From Acidobacteriaceae bacterium (GTDB lineage Bacteria; Acidobacteriota; Terriglobia; Terriglobales; Acidobacteriaceae), in NCBI GenBank assembly GCA_003139975.1, contig PLHN01000222.1:1-5646 (forward strand): DNA of 5,646 bases. The letters are read 5' to 3'. The notes beneath the pieces were generated by a model. That model had not been told where the DNA came from, did not search any database, and worked only from the letters and a program-made list of their open reading frames with translations. A program made the position numbers and the translations under genes. This document shows positions 1-5,097 of the stretch, in pieces; positions within the stretch are counted from its first letter, which is position 1; the number at the start of each line of letters is the position of its first letter.

Positions 1-741
1 CTGACCGCCGGTAACAGCGAAACCAAGAACCTGAACATCGGCCTCAACGCCACCCGCACTGGTTTCCACGACAAGCTGACGCTCTACGAAAACTCGATCT
101 ACGCCAGCGCCAGCAAGGTCAACCTTCACCCTGGGGCCAGCGTGACCACGGCCAACTCAAACGGCGGTGGTCTCCGTTATGATCGCGATATCACCCCGCG
201 CGTGTTCGGGTTCGGCAGTGGCGACTTCTTTGCCAACTCACTGCAAAATCTCGATCTCCGCTACATCCTCGGCGGCGGTATTGGCTTCCACGCCATCAAG
301 AAACCCAACACGACTCTTGACCTGCTCGCCGGCATTAACTACACGCACGAGAGTTTTTCGGACCTGGTCTTTTCCCAAGGGCCTCCGGAGGTTACGTACA
401 ACCACTCCGATAGCTCCGCCGCTTTAACCGTGGGCGACAATTTCATGCACAAGCTCGGCAAGAACAGCGTGTTTACGCAGAGCTTCTTGCTCTACCCAAG
501 CTTCAGCCAGGTCAACATTAATCCCGCCGCCATTCCATTTCCCCCTTTCCCTTCGCCGGACAATGTGCGCATTATGCGCGGGGCAGTGAACCTCGGCCTC
601 GTCACTAAGATCCACAAGTGGCTAGGGTGGCAATTGACCTTCTCGGATGTATTTGACAACCATCCGCTGGCCTCAACCCCTCCAATCGAGAGGAACGACA
701 TCACGCTGGCAACCGGTCTGAATTTCTCGTTCACGCACTAA
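1..741 (+). CDS. DUF481 family outer-membrane beta-barrel protein, 5' truncated by window edge
   Basis: The reading frame is open from base 1 to a TAA at 739-741, giving 246 visible residues; the true start and any signal peptide lie before the window. The visible start LTAGNSETKNLNIG is the characteristic DUF481 (YdiY-like) strand, and the rest alternates polar and hydrophobic/aromatic residues with Gly-rich turns (for example the YILGGGIGF segment), as expected for antiparallel transmembrane beta strands. The C-terminus reads GLNFSFTH, a final amphipathic strand, but it ends in His rather than the aromatic residue usual for BAM substrates. DUF481 proteins are predicted outer-membrane barrels of largely unknown function; some are linked to salt or acid stress. 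A GTG at 142 lies inside the domain and is not the start. Family call is from motif recognition; substrate or role cannot be read here. Confidence 0.8.
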   Translation: MTAGNSETKNLNIGLNATRTGFHDKLTLYENSIYASASKVNLHPGASVTTANSNGGGLRYDRDITPRVFGFGSGDFFANSLQNLDLRYILGGGIGFHAIKKPNTTLDLLAGINYTHESFSDLVFSQGPPEVTYNHSDSSAALTVGDNFMHKLGKNSVFTQSFLLYPSFSQVNINPAAIPFPPFPSPDNVRIMRGAVNLGLVTKIHKWLGWQLTFSDVFDNHPLASTPPIERNDITLATGLNFSFTH

Positions 742-770
742 ATTCGTCGCTGGCATGAAACCAGTCTGTG

Positions 771-796
771 TGGGGACGGGCATGTGCCCGTCCCTA
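771..796. repeat. Intergenic palindrome, copy 1 of a GGGCA/TGCCC family
   Basis: GGGACGGGCA (773-782) is perfectly complementary to TGCCCGTCCC (785-794) around a 2-nt centre, and a G-T and a T-A pair extend the stem outward to 771 and 796. It lies 29 bp after the stop of the outer-membrane protein gene and just before the Shine-Dalgarno of the MOSC gene. It is preceded by TGTGTGG, and the palindrome at 5063-5089, read on the minus strand, is also preceded by TGTGTGG. No T-run follows, so it is not a classic rho-independent terminator, although it could protect an mRNA 3' end. Confidence 0.6.
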
Positions 797-804
797 TCTG
801 TTTG

Positions 805-810
805 GGAGGG
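805..810 (+). promoter_or_regulatory. Ribosome binding site of the MOSC gene (decides the start)
   Basis: GGAGGG at 805-810 lies 6 nt before the TTG at 817 and 12 nt before the ATG at 823. The spacing favours TTG 817 as the initiator. It rules against the upstream GTG at 784, which falls inside the palindrome at 771-796. Confidence 0.55.
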
Positions 811-816
811 CTCCGA

Positions 817-1572
817 TTGAGCATGCTCATAGAAATCGGTCATGTGGAGGCGATCTTCCGCTATCCCGTGAAGTCCATGGCCGGCGAACGACTCGAGTTC
901 GCTAACCTGGGCTGGCACGGCCTCGAGGCTGACAGACGCATGGCATTCCGGCGGATTAATGACCGCAGTGGGTTCCCGTGGCTAACAGCAAGCAAGCTTC
1001 CCGACCTGCTCCTGTTCGCTCCGCGCCGTCAGGACGGTGTTCAGGGGGACCTTCCTACACATGTTCGCACGCCCGATGGCGAAGAGTTGCCTGTCTTCGG
1101 GGAGGACTTGGCCGCGGAGGTCGGACGTCGGTATGGGGCTCCCGTGCAGATGATGCAGATGAATCATGGCGTCTTCGATGAAGCGACCCTCTCCGTGATC
1201 GCCTTAGATACGGTGAGCGAGATCGCACGACTCGCAGGGCAAAGCCCGGACGTGCGACGATTTCGCCCGAATGTTCTGGTTCGTTTACTGCGACCGGTTC
1301 CCTTCCAGGAGGACGAGTGGCTGGGCGGTGTGCTCTCATTCGGCGAGGAGGACGACGCCCCCGCCATCGCCGTCACCATGCACGACGTCCGCTGCTCGAT
1401 GGTGAACCTTGATCCCCACTCAGCAAGTCCGGCGCCCGAGGTGCTGAAGGCGGTCGTTCGGGCGAACCAGAACAACGCGGGAATCTACGGCACGGTCACC
1501 CGCATAGGTCGGCTGGCGGTCGGGCAGACCATATTCCTCCGTGCAGCGACCGAGAGAAGGAAACATGCGTAA
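817..1572 (+). CDS. MOSC domain-containing protein (N-terminal beta-barrel plus MOSC domain)
   Basis: This is a 251-residue protein from TTG 817, or 249 residues from the in-frame ATG 823; the Shine-Dalgarno spacing favours the TTG. The N-terminal half has the MOSC_N signature: HVEAIFRYPVKSM (residues 9-21) followed by GWHGLEADRRMAFRR. The MOSC half carries RRFRPN (147-152), a GVLSFGEE strand and RCSMVNLDP, with the family's conserved Cys at about residue 193, then a C-terminal YGTVTRIGRLAVGQ segment. In YcbX and mARC relatives this Cys binds the molybdenum cofactor and the enzymes reduce N-hydroxylated compounds. Many stand-alone MOSC proteins have no assigned substrate. There is no C-terminal 2Fe-2S ferredoxin domain such as YcbX has, so an electron donor would have to be a separate protein. 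It is probably soluble and cytoplasmic, as no signal peptide or membrane segment is seen. No molybdopterin genes are adjacent. Confidence 0.88.
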   Translation: MSMLIEIGHVEAIFRYPVKSMAGERLEFANLGWHGLEADRRMAFRRINDRSGFPWLTASKLPDLLLFAPRRQDGVQGDLPTHVRTPDGEELPVFGEDLAAEVGRRYGAPVQMMQMNHGVFDEATLSVIALDTVSEIARLAGQSPDVRRFRPNVLVRLLRPVPFQEDEWLGGVLSFGEEDDAPAIAVTMHDVRCSMVNLDPHSASPAPEVLKAVVRANQNNAGIYGTVTRIGRLAVGQTIFLRAATERRKHA

Positions 1573-1607
1573 TCGAAACACATCGGATTAGTACCGTCGG
1601 TGTTGAT
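1572..1607 (+). terminator. Possible imperfect terminator hairpin after the MOSC gene
   Basis: Starting at the last base of the MOSC stop codon, ATC (1572-1574), AACAC (1577-1581) and CGG (1584-1586) pair with CCG (1594-1596), GTGTT (1600-1604) and GAT (1605-1607) around a 7-nt loop, with small internal loops. Only a short CTTTAAT follows, so termination strength is doubtful. The position right after a gene and before a new promoter is what makes it plausible. Confidence 0.3.
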
Positions 1608-1668
1608 CTTTAATGCATTACTGCAAATTGACCGACAGGACCTCGACGGAGCCTTCGCGTCCGAATCC

Positions 1669-1685
1669 CGGGCACCCGTGCCCCG
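1669..1685. repeat. Intergenic palindrome, copy 2 (degenerate) of a GGGCA/TGCCC family
   Basis: GGGCAC (1670-1675) and GTGCCC (1678-1683) are perfectly complementary around CC. Written as CGGGCA-N4-TGCCC, the core matches the palindromes at 771-796 and 5063-5089, though the outer arms do not extend. It sits directly upstream of the -35 element at 1691, so an operator is an alternative reading. Confidence 0.35.
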
Positions 1686-1690
1686 CCGTT

Positions 1691-1719
1691 TTGTGAATCT
1701 CGCTCCGGTCGCGTATCCT
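1691..1719 (+). promoter_or_regulatory. Predicted sigma70-type promoter for the zinc-ribbon/TPR gene
   Basis: TTGTGA (1691-1696) and TATCCT (1714-1719) are separated by exactly 17 nt, each close to the TTGACA/TATAAT consensus. Transcription would start near 1726, leaving a leader of about 25 nt that contains a perfect AGGAGG ribosome binding site at 1741-1746. The prediction is by eye only. The placement and spacing fit a promoter for the two-gene unit at 1752-3741. Confidence 0.45.
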
Positions 1720-1751
1720 GTCATTTTTCCCGCCCCTTTCAGGAGGCACCC

Positions 1752-2483
1752 ATGCCCAATTCCAATCTTCTTCGCTGTCCGCGCTGCGGACGTCCTGCTG
1801 CCGAGCGCGACAAGTTCTGCGCCGAATGCGGAGTCTTCCTGCGCGATGCCGCTATCGATCAACGCCTGCTGCTCGCTCTAGTCCACGAGCGCGAAGGCCA
1901 CGGCGAGGAAGCACGGCATGAACTAGAACGACTGCTCGCCACCGAGCCCGATCACGCGCTCGCCAACCATCTGCTCGGGAACCTCCACTTTCATCAGGGA
2001 TTGCTCGAGCAGGCCGCGCAGTGCTACCAGAAAGCGGTTGCGGCCGCGCCCAATTTCACCCTCGCACACTACGATCTCGGCGTCGCCTACTACCATCGCG
2101 GCGACATGCCGCGAGCGATCACCGCTTTCCGCCGCTGCCTCGAAATCGACCGCCACTACAATGCCGCCCACTATCGCCTCGCGCTCGCCCTGTTTCATAG
2201 CGGCCAGCTCGACGAGGCCCGCGAGCATTTCGAGTTGTCTCTTACGCTCACGCCCGAGTATGTAATGGCGCATTACCATCTGGGAGTCATTCACGAGCGC
2301 AAGGGCGAGTACGAAGCGGCCGCGCGCGAGTTCGAGCGCAGCCAGGAAGAATCCAGCGAAGACGTAAGCGGCCTGTATCACCTCGCTTTGATGCGCGAGG
2401 CCAAGGGCGACTCTAAAGCCGCGCAGGAACTACGTCTGCGTGCTCGTGCATTTGCCAAGTCGCCACCGATTGGTGCGAAATAG
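1752..2483 (+). CDS. Zinc-ribbon and tetratricopeptide repeat (TPR) protein
   Basis: This 243-residue protein starts at an ATG 5 nt after a perfect AGGAGG. Residues 9-26 form a short zinc ribbon with four cysteines, Cys9-x2-Cys12 and Cys23-x2-Cys26 (CPRC and CAEC). From about residue 34 to the end there are five to six TPR units of roughly 34 residues, with typical positions such as ANHLLGNLHFHQGLLEQAAQ (71-90), AHYDLGVAYYHRGDMPRAI (105-123) and AHYHLGVIHERKGEYEAA (173-190). It has no signal peptide or membrane segment, so it is predicted to be cytoplasmic. TPR arrays are protein-binding scaffolds and zinc ribbons bind nucleic acid or protein, so an adaptor role is inferred; the partner is unknown. 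The LeuA-like gene begins 16 bp after its TAG stop, which implies co-transcription. No enzymatic motif was seen. Confidence 0.85.
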   Translation: MPNSNLLRCPRCGRPAAERDKFCAECGVFLRDAAIDQRLLLALVHEREGHGEEARHELERLLATEPDHALANHLLGNLHFHQGLLEQAAQCYQKAVAAAPNFTLAHYDLGVAYYHRGDMPRAITAFRRCLEIDRHYNAAHYRLALALFHSGQLDEAREHFELSLTLTPEYVMAHYHLGVIHERKGEYEAAAREFERSQEESSEDVSGLYHLALMREAKGDSKAAQELRLRARAFAKSPPIGAK

Positions 2484-2499
2484 TAATCGTGGGGATTTC

Positions 2500-3741
2500 G
2501 TGAGCACACCGGAAGAAAAGAGCCTGATCTACGACTGGGCCGAGAACAGCCCGCGCCGCGCGCGCTGGCCCAGCTACGTCGAAGTTCACGATGAGACCTT
2601 GCGCGACGGCCTGCAAAGCCCGTCCGTAACCGATCCTTCCGTCGAAACCAAGCTCCAGATTCTCCACCTCATGGAGAGTCTCAGCATTGAAACCGCCGAC
2701 ATCGGTTTGCCGGGCGCGAGCGAGCGCCAGCGCGAAGCCGTAGTGCGCCTATCCCGCGAGATTGCGCAGCACCGCATGCGCATTCGCGCCACCTGCGCCG
2801 CCCGCACCATGATCGTCGACATCCGGCCCATAGCCGAGGCATCGCAACTCACCGGAGTTCCCATCGAAGCCCTAATCTTCATCGGCTCCAGCCCCATTCG
2901 CCAGTATGCCGAGCAATGGCGCCTCGACGACATCCTGCGCCACAGCCGCGAAGCCATCGCCTTCGCAGTGCGCGAGGGCCTCGAAGTCATGTACGTCACC
3001 GAGGACACCGTCCGCTCCTCACCCGACGATCTTCGCATCCTGCTGACGGCAGCCGTAGAAGGAGGCGCCAAGCGTCTCTGTCTTTGCGATACCTGCGGCG
3101 CCGCGACCCCCGACGGAGTCTTTAATCTGGTAACGTGGGTCAAAGAGTTGCTACACGAGATCGGCTCGCCCCAGATCGGCATCGACTGGCACGGACACCG
3201 CGATCGCGGCCTCGACGTGGCCAACGCCCTGGCCGCAATCGAGGCAGGGGCCTCGCGCATTCACGGCACTGCTCTAGGCATCGGAGAGCGCGTAGGCAAT
3301 ACGGCGATCGAACAGCTGCTGGTCAACCTGAAGCTCTTGGGAATTCGCAACGACGACCTGACGCGACTGCCCGAGTACGTACAACTGGTGTCGCAGGTCA
3401 CAGGCGTTCCCATCCCCGTCAATACTCCCATTGTCGGCAGTGACGCCTTCCGCACCGCGACCGGCGTGCACGCCGCCGCCGTAGTCAAGGCGCAGAAGAA
3501 GGGCCACGAATGGCTGGCCGATCGCATTTATTCAGGAGTTCCGGCTGGCTGGATCGGTCGCAGCCAGAAAATAGAAATTGGCCCGATGTCAGGCAATTCA
3601 AACGTGCAATATTATCTCGCCAGCCACGGTTTGCCAGTCACGCCCGAATTGACCAAGCGCATCATGGGAGAAGCAAAAAAATCCCCCCGAGTCCTGACCG
3701 ACGCAGAAATTCTGGAGATAGTGCGCAGCTTCCCCAGCTAA
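2500..3741 (+). CDS. 2-isopropylmalate synthase/homocitrate synthase family protein (DRE-TIM metallolyase), without regulatory domain
   Basis: This 413-residue protein starts at GTG 2500, preceded by GGGGA at 2491-2495. An in-frame GTG at 2440 would overlap the TPR gene and add a low-complexity leader. The TIM-barrel signature DETLRDGLQ lies at 31-39, with Arg35 and metal ligand Asp36. HGH (His231, His233) gives the two metal-binding histidines, and GERVGN (262-267) is the conserved acyltransferase loop ending in Asn267. GPMSGNSNV (361-369) and the TGVHAAAVVK segment (321-330) match the LeuA linker subdomains. Such enzymes condense acetyl-CoA with a 2-oxoacid. The leucine-binding LeuA dimer domain is absent, so end-product inhibition of the usual kind is unlikely. 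The motif reads RDGLQ, as in HMG-CoA lyase, rather than the RDGEQ usual in synthases. Homocitrate, citramalate or Re-citrate synthase activity is possible; the exact 2-oxoacid cannot be read from sequence. Confidence 0.85.
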   Translation: MSTPEEKSLIYDWAENSPRRARWPSYVEVHDETLRDGLQSPSVTDPSVETKLQILHLMESLSIETADIGLPGASERQREAVVRLSREIAQHRMRIRATCAARTMIVDIRPIAEASQLTGVPIEALIFIGSSPIRQYAEQWRLDDILRHSREAIAFAVREGLEVMYVTEDTVRSSPDDLRILLTAAVEGGAKRLCLCDTCGAATPDGVFNLVTWVKELLHEIGSPQIGIDWHGHRDRGLDVANALAAIEAGASRIHGTALGIGERVGNTAIEQLLVNLKLLGIRNDDLTRLPEYVQLVSQVTGVPIPVNTPIVGSDAFRTATGVHAAAVVKAQKKGHEWLADRIYSGVPAGWIGRSQKIEIGPMSGNSNVQYYLASHGLPVTPELTKRIMGEAKKSPRVLTDAEILEIVRSFPS

Positions 3742-3808
3742 GGGGTGGTCTGATCGAGTGGCCCAGCGGCAAACTGGAGCGTGGGGGTGGGTAGTGCCCC
3801 TCCATCCT

Positions 3809-3829
3809 TGGGATCGCGCGATTTCCCCA
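3809..3829. terminator. Weak hairpin downstream of the LeuA-like gene
   Basis: TGGG (3809-3812) followed by the palindrome ATCGCGCGAT (3813-3822) and, after a TT bulge, CCCCA (3825-3829) can fold into a bulged hairpin 68 bp past the stop codon. No T-run follows in the plus direction. It is the best terminator candidate found for the plus-strand unit, but it is weak. Confidence 0.25.
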
Positions 3830-3900
3830 TATCACACCTTGTCAAGCCCCTTTTGACCCCGCAAACATCCCGCAACTCCTTTCTTTTCTCGCATCGGCCT

Positions 3901-3990
3901 GGATTGTACGTACATTGTTGTGTTCCAAAAAATATTTTGTTCGCCGATTATTCGCTCTGAAGACTGGAAATGTAAGTACAATATTTTATG
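3901..3990. promoter_or_regulatory. AT-rich island with paired TGTANNTACA dyads
   Basis: This stretch is about one third G+C by hand count, in clear contrast with the GC-rich genes around it. It contains the perfect 10-bp palindrome TGTACGTACA (3905-3914) and a near-copy, TGTAAGTACA (3971-3980), 66 bp apart start to start. It also holds the palindrome AAAATATTTT (3929-3938), and AATATTTT recurs at 3980-3987. Two similar dyads about six helical turns apart suit binding by a dimeric regulator, but no convincing promoter was found on either strand and no gene starts nearby. It lies between convergent genes and next to the parS-like site, so a structural role is as likely as a regulatory one. The stretch is non-coding as far as can be seen. 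Confidence 0.35.
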
Positions 3991-3995
3991 CAAAG

Positions 3996-4011
3996 TGTTC
4001 CACGTGGAACA
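3996..4011. other. parS: parS-like centromere site (ParB binding palindrome)
   Basis: TGTTCCACGTGGAACA is a perfect 16-bp palindrome, and with the flanking G3995 and C4012 it is 18 bp. The bacterial parS consensus is TGTTTCACGTGAAACA; this version differs only by one symmetric substitution in each arm, and the GTTCCACGTGGAAC form is known as the parS of Myxococcus xanthus. ParB dimers load on such sites and spread, and ParA then moves the origin region during chromosome segregation. The site is intergenic, 20 bp beyond the manA stop codon and between converging genes. A palindrome with no loop is a poor terminator hairpin. No parA or parB gene is in the window. Confidence 0.8.
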
Positions 4012-4012
4012 C

Positions 4013-4028
4013 TGTTCCACGCGGCCGC
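4013..4028. other. Degenerate second parS-like site
   Basis: TGTTCCACGCGGCCGC repeats the first nine bases of the intact palindrome exactly and matches it at 11 of 16 positions, but the right arm has diverged. It starts 17 bp after the start of the intact site, in the same orientation. A further half-site, GTGTTCCA, lies at 3920-3927. It may be a weak ParB half-site or the decayed remnant of a duplicated parS. Confidence 0.4.
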
Positions 4029-4030
4029 TT

Positions 4031-5029
4031 TTACAGCCGTGTCGCCGGCTCCATAACTTTCGTCCCCGGCACAAACGCCCGCAAGAACTCAACCGCCCAT
4101 TGCGGACGCACCGCAAACCATTGTAAACAAGCCGGAATCACCACCGCATCGCCCTTCGCCAGCGTCACCGGAGCCAGCCCGGGAGCTTCCACAATCCCGC
4201 AACCTTCCACCGCCACCAGGATTTGCACTGAATCTTTGCCCGCTTCATCGCGCGTCGTAAACTCTTGCAGCTCAGCCAGTTCGAACAAATCCACCTCGAA
4301 ATAAGGCGCAGCGATCATCCGAGATCGTCGATTCCTGCCACCGATCGTGACCGGCGCGGGCCGAATCACTTTGCCGGAGGCGGTGCGCTCTTTGACCGAA
4401 GCCAGCCCGCGCTCCAGGTGCAAAGGCCGCGGCCGTCCGTAATCATAAAGCCGATACGTCGTGTCGGATTGTTGCTGCGTCTCGACAATCACCGAGCCCG
4501 GCCCGAGCGTGTGCACCGTTCCCCCCGCCACATAGATCATTTCGCCCTGATAAATATTGATCCAGTTGAGCAATTCTTCCGCGCGCTTTTCTTGGATTGA
4601 CTGCTCGAACTGCGCCCGCGTGACCCCGGCTATCAAGCCGAGCGCAACTTGCGATCCCGGACGCGCGTGCGCCACATACCAGCATTCTGTCTTGCCCCAT
4701 GGCTCGCCGAAGCCCTGCGCCGTCGCATCGTCCGGATGCACCTGCACCGAGAGCTTCTCCGCTGGGAACAGGAATTTCAGCAGCAACGGGAACCGCTGCG
4801 GATCGCGCGCCACCGTGCCTACCAGCTCCGGCCCAAATTCCTTGCTCAACTCCGCCAGCGTCCGCCGCGCCAGCGGCCCATTCGTCACCACGCAGTGATC
4901 GCCCGTGAGCCAGGCCTCGCCGATCTTCTCGCTGAATTTCTGGTTCGGATAAATCGGCGAAAGATCGAGCGTGCCCCAGGGGCGCGGGTCAAACGCGGGC
5001 GACATCAGGAGTGGGTAGAGTTGGGTCAT
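4031..5029 (-). CDS. manA: Mannose-6-phosphate isomerase, class I (short, Bacillus-type length)
   Basis: This 332-residue cytoplasmic zinc enzyme interconverts mannose 6-phosphate and fructose 6-phosphate, linking glycolysis to GDP-mannose and surface polysaccharide synthesis. It starts with MTQLYPLL and the hallmark PAFDPRPWG (11-19). Metal ligands are visible: Gln96 and His98 in VQVHPDD (95-101), Glu115 in GKTECWYV, and His173 in GGTVHTLGPG. The catalytic-site segment TYRLYDYGR (191-199) holds Arg193. A second cupin-like domain follows to the end. The length fits the compact type I group rather than the 390-residue enterobacterial form. The chosen ATG has only a poor Shine-Dalgarno, and a second ATG at codon 9 is no better. 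The frame stays open upstream across the aminotransferase gene, but that part has no homology-like content. It lies 68 bp downstream of the aminotransferase on the same strand, so the two may be co-transcribed. Confidence 0.93.
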   Translation of the reverse strand: MTQLYPLLMSPAFDPRPWGTLDLSPIYPNQKFSEKIGEAWLTGDHCVVTNGPLARRTLAELSKEFGPELVGTVARDPQRFPLLLKFLFPAEKLSVQVHPDDATAQGFGEPWGKTECWYVAHARPGSQVALGLIAGVTRAQFEQSIQEKRAEELLNWINIYQGEMIYVAGGTVHTLGPGSVIVETQQQSDTTYRLYDYGRPRPLHLERGLASVKERTASGKVIRPAPVTIGGRNRRSRMIAAPYFEVDLFELAELQEFTTRDEAGKDSVQILVAVEGCGIVEAPGLAPVTLAKGDAVVIPACLQWFAVRPQWAVEFLRAFVPGTKVMEPATRL

Positions 5030-5062
5030 GCAAATCGCAGACGGAGTATTAAGAGACTGAAC

Positions 5063-5089
5063 GTGCGCGGGCAAGAGTGCCCGCGCCAC
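5063..5089. repeat. Intergenic palindrome, copy 3 of a GGGCA/TGCCC family
   Basis: GCGCGGGCA (5065-5073) and TGCCCGCGC (5078-5086) pair perfectly around AGAG. With one bulged base, GTG (5063-5065) can pair with CAC (5087-5089). Read on the minus strand, the element is preceded by TGTGTGG, as is the palindrome at 771-796. It fills most of the 68-bp gap between the aminotransferase stop and manA. It could attenuate transcription or stabilise the upstream mRNA, but no T-run follows in the minus direction. Confidence 0.6.
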
Positions 5090-5097
5090 ACAAACCT

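Noticed and set aside
784..816. GTG 784 as start of the MOSC protein
   Set aside because: It lies within the 771-796 palindrome, has no ribosome binding site, and adds non-homologous residues before the MOSC_N fold.
2440..2499. GTG 2440 as start of the LeuA-like protein
   Set aside because: It would overlap the TPR gene by 44 bp and add a Ser/Arg-rich leader; GTG 2500 has an upstream GGGGA and a normal spacing.
2586..3260. Long open frame antisense to the LeuA-like gene
   Set aside because: Its Ser/Arg/Met-rich translation is typical of antisense shadows in GC-rich genes, and no start signal is seen.
3840..3845. Perfect TTGACA on the minus strand, a possible -35 box
   Set aside because: No acceptable -10 element lies 16-18 nt downstream, and transcription would only run antisense into the LeuA-like gene.
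3995..4012. Reading the parS palindrome as a bidirectional terminator for the convergent genes
   Set aside because: The palindrome has no loop-forming centre and no T-run on either side, while its sequence matches the ParB site.
3832..4304. Short open frames on both strands across the convergent spacer and the manA 3' end
   Set aside because: They lack ribosome binding sites, run antisense to manA or across the parS palindrome, and show no domain-like composition.
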